Part shown: piece by piece, positions 26,098 to 34,509 of the stretch | How positions within the stretch are numbered: position 1 is the first letter of the stretch | How the letters are laid out: each line of letters starts with the position of its first letter | Assembly (NCBI GenBank): GCA_016200005.1 | Contig: JACQFP010000036.1 | Coordinates: forward strand, 114,659 to 178,658 | Origin: Verrucomicrobiota bacterium | GTDB taxonomy: Bacteria > Verrucomicrobiota > Verrucomicrobiia > Limisphaerales > PALSA-1396 | Reading direction: 5' to 3' | DNA: 64,000 bases | Notes under the pieces: generated by a model | Databases searched by the model: none | Told to the model about the DNA's origin: nothing | The model's input: the letters and a program-made list of their open reading frames with translations, nothing else | Program-made: the position numbers and the translations under genes

Positions 26098-29000
26098 TCA
26101 CGGCGGACTGCCAGGGTCGGGGATTGCATCCGCCGGCAAGTCGGGCGGCTGGCTGGGGTCTGTCCGTCGCCGGCGCCCGCGCCGGCTTTCCGCGAAGGCG
26201 TGAATGTCCTTCTCACCCGAACGGAGGAAATCCAGAAAGTCCACGCCCATGTATTTGCAGGTTTGGCAGACGCTCAAAAGGGTCAGGTATTCTTTGAGGC
26301 CTTTCTCCGTCGAGCAACCGCCGAGGTGCTCCCGAAGTTTCGCAAACGCTTTGATCGCGTGCTCGGCGTTGTTGTTGTTCCAAGGCACACCGTCGTAATT
26401 CAGAAACGTAAAGAGCTTGTCGCGGTTCTTCTCGAAGCGCTCCACGCAAGTCAACGCCCGTGGACTCTCGTAATCACGCACGACAACTTTTCGATAGAAA
26501 CGCCCCACCGCAGCGACGTGCTTTCGCAGGAAGCGCTTTTTCAGGCCGCGGCGATCCACATCCTCAACGATAGTTTTCAGGAGCTGGCCGAAGCTCGTAA
26601 CGATGTGTTTCATCTCCTCGTCGTAAGGGTCGTCCAGCATTGCGCCGTTCAAATCCCTGACGAGATGAATCAGGCACTTCTGTTGGGGACAATTGAACGA
26701 GTCATAAACCGCGTAGAAATCTGAGATGAGCACGCCCTTGAACTCACGGAGCGTAGCCTGGGCCATCTCGCCCTCGCGGCCGTCCGAATAGAGATATGCC
26801 ACTTCATGCATGTTCGTGAAGACCCAGACGTAAGCGCGCTTGCCTTGGACGCTCGCGTGGGTTTCGTCGGCATGCACCACGCCTCCAGAGACGATCCGCT
26901 CCAGAATTTGTTGCTGAGTTTGGCTGTAGTACGCGGCCATATCTCGCTTCCAAAATGCGAAGGCCGAACTATTCAGATGCAGACCCAACAACCTCCCTAG
27001 TTCTTGGGCGACGATTCGAACTGGAATACAAAGTTCGATGACTTGATAGAAGAAAAGAGCATGGACACTTCTGCCGCATTTGGGATGGTTTCCAGGCCCA
27101 AGCCGATTCTCATAATCGCCGAAGGTAGCTTTGCACTTTGAACACCAGTAAGGTTGATATTCATATCGGAACACTCGCCTCTTGAGACTGGACCTTCCAA
27201 ACAGAATCTCTTGGATTCTTTTAGAGCGAACCCCTCCTCGCTTAACGCCTTTTCTCATGCAGCGCGGGCATTGCCGAGAATCTTCGCTCCTCACAACTTT
27301 ATCAACACGCCACATGATCTTCGCGTCTGGTTTGGCAATGCTGCGCAGTCGCTTCAGCCGTTTGCTGGATCGCACATAAATCCTGTCACGTTGGTAATCC
27401 CAATACGCCGCTTTGGTGACGAACTCCAACTCGCTCAATGGGCTGGAGAACTCGCGCCACTTGTTTACGAGCAGATGTTTTAGGTCTTCGGTATTGATTA
27501 CTTCAGCCTCTTTGCCCGTGGCGGCTTGAACCCCTCCACGCACGGCCAGACCAGAGATTGCGTCAATCAGCAGTGCCAGAGCTTTGCAGTCTTCAGTGTT
27601 GTACGTGACGACTTTCTCTTTGAAAGCGGAGTCCTGCGTTTTGTCCCACCTGTTACGCCAAACAACCGTCTGCTTTCCCGACGATCCGGCCTCTGACCAC
27701 CTGAACCCGAGCCAACCCGCAACTTCTTTCAAACCGTTTGAATAGGTTGGAAAGTAGGTTTGGGCGAACATCACCGAGACAACATTGATTGCCGGGGCCA
27801 TTGCCCTTGCCACAAGCGAGCCTTCCGGCGGACTGCCGTAACGCGCTTCCATCTGCTTCAAGAAAGTTGTCTCGTAACTGCCGTAATGAATCAACACGGG
27901 CTTCTCGACGGTTTCGAGGATGGCAAGGAATTCCCGCCAAATCCTCCCCTCGTCCGCGACGGTGTCCGCCCACAGGCTGTGCTGGACGGCGGATTCGCCT
28001 TGGCGGATGCGCAGGCCGATGAGGTAGTAGAAATCGCGGTCGGGCAGGCCCTCGACATCCAGATAGACGGGCGTGCCTTCGATCTTGAGTTCCGGGCTAC
28101 CGACGATGTGAATTTTCTTCTCTCGAATCGCCAGCGCCTTGAGCGAGTGATGATACTTCTCGCGTTTGTCGCGCAGCCGTTTGGGGCGTCGGCGCGGCCG
28201 GAACGTGTAGGAGAGTTGCGTGACGGTGAAGATGCCTTTGCTGCGGAGTTGCTGGCGCTCCTTCGCGCTCATGCCGGCCAGCAGGCTGAGGTCGTCCTTC
28301 TCAACCGCGATCTTCCGGCAGCGCGCCTGGAATTCGCACTCGGCGCAGTGCCGGTTCAGGACGAGATCAGGCGCGGAGCGCGGACCGCCGAGTCCGCGCG
28401 TTTCTTCACCGTCTGCGTCCGACTCGCGGACAGTGCTGTCCGCGTTCCGGCTGGTGGTAGAACTGCAAAGCAGGACGATCATTTTCTCGAGTCGCTTCCG
28501 CACTTCGGCCGCAAGACCCTTCGACGTAACAGAGGTTCGCGCGGACTCGGCGGTCCGCGCTCCGAGCTTCACCTTGAGCATGGCGCGGTCATCGCCGTGA
28601 ATGATTTTGCCGAGGCTGCTTTCGCGAGCGAGCACTTGGGAGAGGACCAGCGCGTCGAATGCCAGCAGCAACCGGTCGTCCTTGGTGAGCTTGTTGCGGA
28701 AGACGAAACGGATGGGAACGAATTGGGCCGGCTTCCCCCGCCCTTCTGACGGCACACGCTCGACGGCGTGAAGGCGGGATTCCAACTGCTGCTCGGAGCG
28801 CGGACCGCCGAGTCCGCGCGTTTCTACATTCGGCTGGGACTCGCGGACAAGGCTGTCCGCGCTCCTGCACGGCGTTTGCGCTACCACATCCACCGCCAAC
28901 CGCCATTTGGCGTTCTTGAGGTCCTCGGTGGCGGGCGGCGCAACGAGGCGCTCGGTTTCCGGTACTTCTTCCTGCAATCGTAGGGCTGCTTCGCGCTGGT

Positions 29001-29127
29001 AGGATTCCTCCTGGACACGAACCCATTCGGCGTATTCGTTTCGTGAACCGGTTTCACCGAGCGAACAGAGATAGCATTTGGTCGGGCATTTGAGGAAAGC
29101 TTCAAATAGTTGGGAAGTAATTTTCAT
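26098..29127 (-). CDS. Cas4/RecB-like nuclease (TM0106-type) fused to IS66-family transposase
   Basis: 1009 residues in one open frame. N-terminal part: a TM0106-type RecB/Cas4-like region with paired cysteines (FLKCPTKCYL near residue 13; CAECEFQARC near 258-270), then a helix-hairpin-like segment. Middle: an RNase H-like/DEDD exonuclease domain (YLDVEGLPD near 352, HYGSYETTFL near 415, YNTEDCKAL near 510). C-terminal part: a zinc ribbon (CPRC near 621, CSKC near 659) and a DDE transposase of the IS66 type (HADET near 753, SDFYAVYD near 803, WNNNNAEHAIK near 920). Three palindromic repeat insertions are read through in frame near residues 88-112, 187-198 and 226-251. No IS66 tnpA/tnpB and no terminal inverted repeats are evident, so it may be a domesticated enzyme. 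Confidence 0.85.
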   Translation of the reverse strand: MKITSQLFEAFLKCPTKCYLCSLGETGSRNEYAEWVRVQEESYQREAALRLQEEVPETERLVAPPATEDLKNAKWRLAVDVVAQTPCRSADSLVRESQPNVETRGLGGPRSEQQLESRLHAVERVPSEGRGKPAQFVPIRFVFRNKLTKDDRLLLAFDALVLSQVLARESSLGKIIHGDDRAMLKVKLGARTAESARTSVTSKGLAAEVRKRLEKMIVLLCSSTTSRNADSTVRESDADGEETRGLGGPRSAPDLVLNRHCAECEFQARCRKIAVEKDDLSLLAGMSAKERQQLRSKGIFTVTQLSYTFRPRRRPKRLRDKREKYHHSLKALAIREKKIHIVGSPELKIEGTPVYLDVEGLPDRDFYYLIGLRIRQGESAVQHSLWADTVADEGRIWREFLAILETVEKPVLIHYGSYETTFLKQMEARYGSPPEGSLVARAMAPAINVVSVMFAQTYFPTYSNGLKEVAGWLGFRWSEAGSSGKQTVVWRNRWDKTQDSAFKEKVVTYNTEDCKALALLIDAISGLAVRGGVQAATGKEAEVINTEDLKHLLVNKWREFSSPLSELEFVTKAAYWDYQRDRIYVRSSKRLKRLRSIAKPDAKIMWRVDKVVRSEDSRQCPRCMRKGVKRGGVRSKRIQEILFGRSSLKRRVFRYEYQPYWCSKCKATFGDYENRLGPGNHPKCGRSVHALFFYQVIELCIPVRIVAQELGRLLGLHLNSSAFAFWKRDMAAYYSQTQQQILERIVSGGVVHADETHASVQGKRAYVWVFTNMHEVAYLYSDGREGEMAQATLREFKGVLISDFYAVYDSFNCPQQKCLIHLVRDLNGAMLDDPYDEEMKHIVTSFGQLLKTIVEDVDRRGLKKRFLRKHVAAVGRFYRKVVVRDYESPRALTCVERFEKNRDKLFTFLNYDGVPWNNNNAEHAIKAFAKLREHLGGCSTEKGLKEYLTLLSVCQTCKYMGVDFLDFLRSGEKDIHAFAESRRGRRRRTDPSQPPDLPADAIPDPGSPP
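28375..28449. repeat. GGAGCGCGGAC-type palindromic element, in frame in nuclease-transposase gene
   Basis: Left half 28375-28400 (starts GGAGCGCGGACCGCCGAG) and right half 28421-28449 (GACTCGCGGACAGTGCTGTC...). Each half is itself partly palindromic around GCGGAC...GTCCGC. It is translated as extra residues around 226-251 of the fusion protein. Confidence 0.75.
28536..28566. repeat. Half copy of the GGAGCGCGGAC element
   Basis: One half of the element (TCGCGCGGACTCGGCGGTCC then GCGCTCCGA), reverse complementary to the left halves at 28375 and 28795. Translated as GARTAESART in the fusion protein. Confidence 0.7.
28795..28865. repeat. GGAGCGCGGAC-type palindromic element, in frame in nuclease-transposase gene
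   Basis: Left half 28795-28820 is identical to that at 28375-28400; right half 28838-28865 matches the copies at 29173 and 44811. Translated near residues 88-112 of the fusion protein. Confidence 0.75.
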
Positions 29128-29172
29128 GACGGGAGAATACTACCGCCCTTTCGTTTTCAAATACCACTTCCC

Positions 29173-29200
29173 GACTCGCGGACAAGGCTGTCCGCGCTCC
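29173..29200. repeat. Half copy of the GGAGCGCGGAC element between fusion gene and SPL-like gene
   Basis: GACTCGCGGACAAGGCTGTC followed by CGCGCTCC, identical to the right half at 28838-28865. It ends on the first base of the SPL-like gene's stop codon. Confidence 0.75.
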
Positions 29201-30291
29201 TACTTCGGCCACTCGCTGACGCGATGCCACCAGTGTTCGAGCCGCTTCAGATATTGGTGCGGATTCGGCATCCGGTCGGCCAGCGATTGGCTGCCGAGGG
29301 ATTTGTCTGGCCACAAATGCAGGTGATTCTCAATGCCGAGTTCCCTGGCCAGTTCGGAAACCGTGTGCAGCGCGTTAACGGCGTAGTCCTGCCAGCTTTC
29401 GCGCGTGGCGAATACTTCCGTCTGCAATCGAACGCCCGTTTCTGCTGCCTGGACTTCAATACGCACCACGTTTTCGGCCCGGATGTTGATGGGTTCGTGG
29501 AAAATGGTGAGCGGTTCGAGTTCGGCCACGGCTGTCAGCGTGGCGCGCAAGTCGGCCTCGTCGCACTCCGGATAGGTGGGCGCGACGGCAACATAGACGT
29601 GCAAGCCGGCTTCCTTCGCGGCGCGCAGCGCGGCCAGTCGCTGCGACGGCGCTGGGGCTTTCGGCTCATACACCTTGGCCAAGTCGTTGCGCATGGTGGG
29701 CAGGCTCATGCCAAAGACCAGACGTTTGCCGAAGCTCTGAAATAAATCGAAGTCGGCCCGCGCCAGCGGACTGCGGGTGAGGATGCGGACGTTGAGCGTG
29801 GATTCGTCGCGGATAAGTTCGAGGGAGCGGCGCACGAGGAAGCGCGCGTGCTCGGCCAATTCGCGCTGCCGCGCCGGGTCGGGATGGCGGATGACCTGAT
29901 ACGGGTCGGTCGTGCTGCAATAGATCACCGCGCGATTGCCGTCGGGCTTGAGTTGCTTGCGCGGCGTGTTCTCAGCGGAGCGCAGCGAGGTGAGGAATTT
30001 CTGTTCATCCCACGGCCGGAGCAGGACGTAATCGCCCCACTCGGCGTCCGGGTCTGTGACGCCGTATTCGGCAAGCTTCGGTCCTTGCTTGATGGTCGCC
30101 GCGCTCGGCACGTAACAAAACCGGCACGCGTGCGAGCATCCGACCGCCACGTTGAACGCCCAATTCGAGAGACTCTTGTAGATGAAATGATTCTCCGCGA
30201 TGACGGCGGGCGCGTGCCAGAAATCCACGGGCGACTTCTGCAGCTTCAGGCCCAAGCGAGTTTGCGCTGATCTTCTCTCAAGGATTTTCAC
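29200..30291 (-). CDS. SPL-type radical SAM protein
   Basis: 363 residues with a GTG start at 30291, overlapping the end of the upstream ClpP-like gene by 14 bases. The radical SAM motif is CSHACRFC (Cys52, 56, 59) in a context like spore photoproduct lyase and the related PA0069/SplB-type proteins (SLSNWAFNVAVGCSHACRFC; YCSTTDPYQ; GMSLPTMRNDLAKVYEP). The reaction may be DNA repair or another radical chemistry; the organism need not sporulate. The last 25 residues (DRMPNPHQYLKRLEHWWHRV then SEWPK) reappear as a relic at 37.4-37.5 kb. Confidence 0.8.
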   Translation of the reverse strand: MKILERRSAQTRLGLKLQKSPVDFWHAPAVIAENHFIYKSLSNWAFNVAVGCSHACRFCYVPSAATIKQGPKLAEYGVTDPDAEWGDYVLLRPWDEQKFLTSLRSAENTPRKQLKPDGNRAVIYCSTTDPYQVIRHPDPARQRELAEHARFLVRRSLELIRDESTLNVRILTRSPLARADFDLFQSFGKRLVFGMSLPTMRNDLAKVYEPKAPAPSQRLAALRAAKEAGLHVYVAVAPTYPECDEADLRATLTAVAELEPLTIFHEPINIRAENVVRIEVQAAETGVRLQTEVFATRESWQDYAVNALHTVSELARELGIENHLHLWPDKSLGSQSLADRMPNPHQYLKRLEHWWHRVSEWPK

Positions 30292-31417
30292 CCTTCGCAG
30301 ATTCGGCAGGCGGTGCGTTTTCGACCAACTCGCGCACACAGGGGAGTTGTGTTCCCAAAACCTCGTCAACGATCCCAAGCCAATAGGCGTCCGTTGCCGA
30401 AAGAGAATTCTCGCTTTGTTGAAGTCGTTTGCACAGCGAATACACGAAATGCCACAGCGATTCCATCCGCGTTTCCATGTGCTCGAGCAATTTCGCTCTC
30501 CCCTCTTTCGCGAATTCTGCCTCCAACTCCTGCTTTTCTGCTTCGGTCAGATATAGCTGCCATCGCTTCGCGACAAATTTCTCCAGGAACTGACGATGCG
30601 GGCCGAAATTGAAGTCGTTGAACATCACAAAGTCGCCGACCGCCTTGGCAAGACCGCCACGAGTCAAAGTCCAGTAGCGACCTCTATTTTTGGCCAGTTC
30701 GTAATCAAGAATGAAGCGCAAGATATCCGTTTCAACTTCGCCCCAGTCACGATCCTTGGCATTGAGCCGCTCCCAGATAAAACCGCTCAGATCAGACGCC
30801 CCTTTGTAGTCTTCTAGCGCTTGCTGTGGCAACCTTCGCAGGTGAAATGAAAGTTGCCTCCGCAAGATAGCGCCGAACACATCGACCTCCGGTGCGTTTG
30901 GCAGACTGAGTTCTGTCCGAGCTTTTTGAAAGGAGGCTCGTTGACAGAGGAACAAGAACATGAACCGCTCTACGCTTCGTTCCGCGAGTCGGATGGCAAA
31001 GAACTCATTCGCGGCTTGAAGGTCATCCGCAATCGTCTGCGCTGCTTCGAGAGTGATTCCCTCCTCCAAATACTGTCGAGTCCCGTGGTAATGCACTTGA
31101 GCCTCCGGGTAGGCGATGGCGTAGTCGCCTGCTGCCAGGAGATCAGCAGCGGCACTGTGAGCGCTGCCGGTGACGACGGTGATGATTCGAGGGGCTTGGC
31201 CGTCTTGTCCCGGACACCGCAGCAGACCTGCGAGCACACCGCCCAATCGCGTGCTCCCACCTGGACTATCAATATAGACAGTTATGGGCTGATTGCCCTG
31301 TGATCGAAGAGAGCGAATTTGCGGCGTCAGCCTGTCGATCAACTCCTGGTTGATCGTCCCGGTTACGAAAACCGCGCGAGAATCATTGGCGCGATAGCTC
31401 GGATGTGGTTGGCCCAT
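30278..31417 (-). CDS. ClpP-like serine protease with long C-terminal extension
   Basis: 379 residues. The N-terminal 150 residues have the ClpP/crotonase fold pattern: ITVYIDSPGGS (about 45-55), TGSAHSAAADLLAAGD with the likely nucleophile Ser88, and QVHYHGTRQ with the likely catalytic His. ClpP itself is about 200 residues; the remaining 200 here are helical and of unknown role. The gene is translationally coupled to the SPL-type radical SAM gene and follows a 73-residue ORF by six bases, forming a three-gene unit not typical of the housekeeping clpP-clpX locus. Confidence 0.8.
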   Translation of the reverse strand: MGQPHPSYRANDSRAVFVTGTINQELIDRLTPQIRSLRSQGNQPITVYIDSPGGSTRLGGVLAGLLRCPGQDGQAPRIITVVTGSAHSAAADLLAAGDYAIAYPEAQVHYHGTRQYLEEGITLEAAQTIADDLQAANEFFAIRLAERSVERFMFLFLCQRASFQKARTELSLPNAPEVDVFGAILRRQLSFHLRRLPQQALEDYKGASDLSGFIWERLNAKDRDWGEVETDILRFILDYELAKNRGRYWTLTRGGLAKAVGDFVMFNDFNFGPHRQFLEKFVAKRWQLYLTEAEKQELEAEFAKEGRAKLLEHMETRMESLWHFVYSLCKRLQQSENSLSATDAYWLGIVDEVLGTQLPCVRELVENAPPAESAKGENP

Positions 31418-31423
31418 CGGAAC

Positions 31424-31645
31424 TCATTCTTTCGCACAGCGCGCTAGAGCAGCCGTCGGGTAAGTGCTTTCTGTGTCATCAGCGTCGAACAACGCAGGTT
31501 GATCCTTCGCCTTCTTCCGGATGTTCTCAAAAAAAGAGGCGAGGTCGCTTCCGTAATTACGCCGCACGCGCTCCAGAGCAGAAGTCAACTCCTCGTCTGG
31601 GTCAGAGACGATTACAGTTTCACTCGGTTTCGTATTCGAATCCAT
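31424..31645 (-). CDS. Small hypothetical protein upstream of ClpP-like protease
   Basis: 73 residues from the ATG at 31645 (MDSNTKPSETVIVSDPDEEL). Acidic, with a helical middle (LTSALERVRRNYGSDLASFFENIRKKA). It has no known domain. Six bases separate it from the protease gene, so it probably belongs to the same operon and could be a partner or adaptor; that is inference. Confidence 0.6.
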   Translation of the reverse strand: MDSNTKPSETVIVSDPDEELTSALERVRRNYGSDLASFFENIRKKAKDQPALFDADDTESTYPTAALARCAKE

Positions 31646-31788
31646 GACGAGTGCAATGTAGCTGGTTTCAATATGAATCTGCAAGTGGTTTCTTGAATGG
31701 CCGAGTTCGGCCTAAATCCTCGACCAACTCCGCCAGTCGCATGCGCGATGTCACCGGCGTTTGAGCCGCTGCAGATATATGTGCGCAT

Positions 31789-32211
31789 TCATCGTATCCG
31801 GATACGCCTCGGCCAGCGCGGCGGCACCAGCCAGAGGCCAAGCGCCACGGCCAGGAAAAAAGCGAGATAGATGATCGTAAAGACGTTCTCGCTGAGATCG
31901 AAGAACATCACCCGGTGCAGCCAGTGCTGGATGAATGACCCTTGGTAACGCTCTTCACCTCCGGCTAGCAATCGCCACCGATCTTCCCACGTAGTCAGAG
32001 GACAGACAAAGCCCGCGACTGACTCGGCAACCACCACACCGATGGCCACAAGGTGCGTCACACGAAACCAAAAGTTCCGCACGAAGACCCAGTGACGCAG
32101 CCAGCCGATCCAAATCAGCAGCAGCCCAATGATGACGAAAGCAACAAAGGCGGCATGAACAACCAACACCAAATCGGCCAGCACGAGATAAAACCGCTGG
32201 GGGCTTGTCAT
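31789..32211 (-). CDS. DUF2784 family membrane protein
   Basis: 140 residues from the ATG at 32211. Four hydrophobic segments (LADLVLVVHAAFVAFVIIGLL; a central THLVAIGVVVAESVAGFVCPLTTWED; and IIYLAFFLAVALGLWLV). The CPLTTWED motif is the DUF2784 signature. The function is unknown. The frame is open further upstream but that part is antisense to the PCMT gene. Just past its stop, sequence encoding HIYLQRLKRR resembles the SPL-like gene's C-terminal NPHQYLKRLEH. Confidence 0.8.
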   Translation of the reverse strand: MTSPQRFYLVLADLVLVVHAAFVAFVIIGLLLIWIGWLRHWVFVRNFWFRVTHLVAIGVVVAESVAGFVCPLTTWEDRWRLLAGGEERYQGSFIQHWLHRVMFFDLSENVFTIIYLAFFLAVALGLWLVPPRWPRRIRIR

Positions 32212-32367
32212 AAACCGACGATGCCGCAGCGTGTGCCGACTGACAAGGATACAGCACGACATACGTTGGCTGAAGTTGAGCTGCTCGAGATATTTCTCCC
32301 AATAGCATCGTCCAATTCTCCGGATTTCCCGGTGGCGGACGGGGCTTTGAGCGCCTATGGTTGCGAC

Positions 32368-33114
32368 ATGAGCACAGTCAGGTTCTGCAAAAATGCTCTT
32401 GTGTGGGCGCTTTTCCTCTTCCAGTGGCACTGGGTTAGCACCGAGTTGCGCGCCGACGATGTGCTGTTTGACGCCGACCGGCGACGCATGGTGGCGGAGC
32501 AACTTGCGGGTCCGGGTCGCGGCCTTACGAACGCACGGGTGCTGTCGGTCATGGGCAAGGTGCCACGGCATGAATTCGTGCCGGCGAGTCTGCGCACTCA
32601 GGCTTACGACGACCGTCCACTCCCCATCGGCCACGGGCAAACCATTTCGCAGCCCTTCATCGTCGCGTTCATGACGGAAAAGCTTGAACCGAAAGCCACC
32701 GACAAGATCCTGGAGATCGGCACCGGGTCCGGCTATCAGGCGGCCGTTCTCGCTGAATTGGTCGCCAAGGTCTATACGATTGAGATCGTCGAACCGCTGG
32801 CTCTTCGGGCGGAAGCCGACCTGAAACGTCTCGGCTACACCAACGTCCTGGTCAGGGCGGGCGACGGTTACAAAGGCTGGCCCGAAGCCGCACCGTTCGA
32901 TGCGATCATCGTCACGTGCGCGCCCGATCATGTCCCGCAACCGTTGGTGGACCAACTCAAGGAAGGCGGACGGATGATCATTCCGGTCGGACCACTGGGC
33001 GACCAAGAGCTTTTTGTTCTGCAAAAGAAAGCAGGCAAGGTCGAGCAGCGCGCGGTTCTGCCGGTCCGGTTCGTACCCATGACGGGACGGAAGGGAGCAG
33101 ACACAAAGCAGTGA
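32368..33114 (+). CDS. pcm: Exported protein-L-isoaspartate O-methyltransferase
   Basis: 248 residues. Methylates L-isoaspartyl residues in damaged proteins using SAM. Motif I is EIGTGSGYQAAVLAEL, preceded by the substrate-side block PIGHGQTISQPFIVAFMTE and followed by DAIIVTCAPDHVPQPLVDQL. Unlike the cytosolic enzyme it has a signal-peptide-like N-terminus (KNALVWALFLFQWHWVSTELRA), so it probably works in the periplasm. The start at 32368 is chosen to give this signal; the frame is open 105 codons upstream. Confidence 0.9.
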   Translation: MSTVRFCKNALVWALFLFQWHWVSTELRADDVLFDADRRRMVAEQLAGPGRGLTNARVLSVMGKVPRHEFVPASLRTQAYDDRPLPIGHGQTISQPFIVAFMTEKLEPKATDKILEIGTGSGYQAAVLAELVAKVYTIEIVEPLALRAEADLKRLGYTNVLVRAGDGYKGWPEAAPFDAIIVTCAPDHVPQPLVDQLKEGGRMIIPVGPLGDQELFVLQKKAGKVEQRAVLPVRFVPMTGRKGADTKQ

Positions 33115-33139
33115 ACGCTTCGCTGGGGCAGCCGACGCT

Positions 33140-33214
33140 GTGGTTGGAGTCCAAGCTTTAGCTTGCGCCGGAGCGGTTGGCGATTCTGCAAGCTGAAGCT
33201 TGAACTCCAACTCC
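33140..33214. repeat. Inverted repeat upstream of APC permease
   Basis: Arms of about 27 bases (33140-33166 and 33188-33214) with three differences; the core is TTGGAGTYCAAGCTTYAGCTT then GC. The loop is 21 bases. It ends three bases before the permease ATG and fills most of the pcm-permease gap. Confidence 0.8.
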
Positions 33215-33217
33215 TGA

Positions 33218-34486
33218 ATGCGACCCGTGAACCCGCAACGCCAACTCGGTCTGGTGAGCGCAACGGCGCTGGTCGTCGCCAATATGATCGGCACCGGCGT
33301 GTTCACGACCAGTGGATTTCTGCTGGCCGAATTGCGTTCGCCCTGGCTCGTGCTGGCAGCGTGGGCAGTGGGCGGCGTGATCGCCACGCTCGGCGCGCTC
33401 AGCTACGGAGCACTGGCTCGTCGCATCCCGGAGTCGGGCGGCGAATATCTTTTCCTTTCACGAACGCTGCATCCTGCCGCCGGTTATCTCGCAGGCTGGG
33501 TTTCGTTGTTGGTCGGGTTCTCGGCGCCATTGGCCGCCGCCGCTTTCGCGTTCGGAGAATACTCGAAGAGTTGGCTAACCGCCTGGTCTCCACGTATGAG
33601 CGGCACTCTGTTGGTCATCACCTTTTCCCTGTTGCACGCAGCGCACGTCCGACGCGGTGCGTGGGTGCAAAACGTCGCCGTTATTTTCAAGGTCGTTCTG
33701 ATAGTGGTGTTCGCTGGGTTCGCTTTTTCGAAACTGCCGCTGCCCGTGGACATGGCCGTTGATGCGTTTCCGCTGTCCGCGTTTGGCGTATCGCTGGTGT
33801 GGATTTCTTTCAGCTACTCGGGCTGGAATGCGGCGATTTACATTGGGAGCGAGGTGCGCGATCCGGAGCGCAACCTGCCGCGCGCGTTGCTGCTGGGGAC
33901 GGGATTGGTCACGTTCCTCTATCTCGCGCTCAACACCGTGTTCGTTTTCGCCGCGCCACCCGCAGCGCTGGCGGGCAAACTGGACATTGGCCGTGTCGCC
34001 GCCGAACACCTCGGCGGCCCGGCTTTGGCAAACGTCGTCGCCGCGCTCGTGGCGTTGACCTTGGTAAGCTCGACCTCATCGATGATCATGGCCGGCCCGC
34101 GGGTCTATGCGCGGATGGCGGCGGACGGCTATTTGCCATGTTGGTTGAAAACTCGAGAAGGCCCACCGCGCGCGGCAATTTTCTTCCAAGGTTTCCTCGC
34201 GCTCCTTCTACTCTGGACAACCGCATTCGAGGGCCTGCTCACTTACATCGGCTTCACACTCGGCTTGAGCACGGCGGCGACCGTGCTGGGGCTGGTGCGG
34301 CTGCGCCGGCGTGAAGGCAAACAATTGCGCGTGCCGGGCTGGCCGTGGGTGCCGACACTATTTCTGATCAGCGTATCGGGAACCACTGTGTTCAGCATCA
34401 GCCGTCGCCCGATGGAAAGTCTTCTCGGCATGGCGACCATTGGAGTTGGCTGGTTGGCCTGGCGATGGAGCCAAAGAAGGAAGTGA
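33218..34486 (+). CDS. APC family amino acid permease
   Basis: 422 residues, about twelve membrane segments. The first helix has the APC signature ATALVVANMIGTGVFTTSG, and SYSGWNAAIYIGSEVRDPERN is the typical helix 6 region. It transports amino acids or related compounds across the inner membrane; the substrate is not readable. A palindromic repeat lies right up to its start codon and no Shine-Dalgarno is visible. Downstream is the hpnJ tail relic. Confidence 0.9.
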   Translation: MRPVNPQRQLGLVSATALVVANMIGTGVFTTSGFLLAELRSPWLVLAAWAVGGVIATLGALSYGALARRIPESGGEYLFLSRTLHPAAGYLAGWVSLLVGFSAPLAAAAFAFGEYSKSWLTAWSPRMSGTLLVITFSLLHAAHVRRGAWVQNVAVIFKVVLIVVFAGFAFSKLPLPVDMAVDAFPLSAFGVSLVWISFSYSGWNAAIYIGSEVRDPERNLPRALLLGTGLVTFLYLALNTVFVFAAPPAALAGKLDIGRVAAEHLGGPALANVVAALVALTLVSSTSSMIMAGPRVYARMAADGYLPCWLKTREGPPRAAIFFQGFLALLLLWTTAFEGLLTYIGFTLGLSTAATVLGLVRLRRREGKQLRVPGWPWVPTLFLISVSGTTVFSISRRPMESLLGMATIGVGWLAWRWSQRRK

Positions 34487-34509
34487 AACAACCAAAGCGC
34501 ACACTCGAA

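Noticed and set aside
26098..29127. Complete IS66 insertion sequence
   Set aside because: Only the TnpC-type domain is found, fused to a nuclease; I could see no terminal inverted repeats, target duplication, tnpA or tnpB.
30278..31417. Prophage head-maturation protease
   Set aside because: ClpP-like fold can be phage-derived, but no capsid, portal or terminase gene lies nearby.
31757..31815. Third SPL-tail copy after the DUF2784 gene
   Set aside because: HIYLQRLKRR resembles the SPL tail, but the match is short and diverged and lacks the TCGCTGACGCG core, so it is not counted.
32212..33387. Upstream extension of the DUF2784 frame
   Set aside because: Antisense to the PCMT gene and permease start; composition is not protein-like, so only the part from 32211 down is kept.
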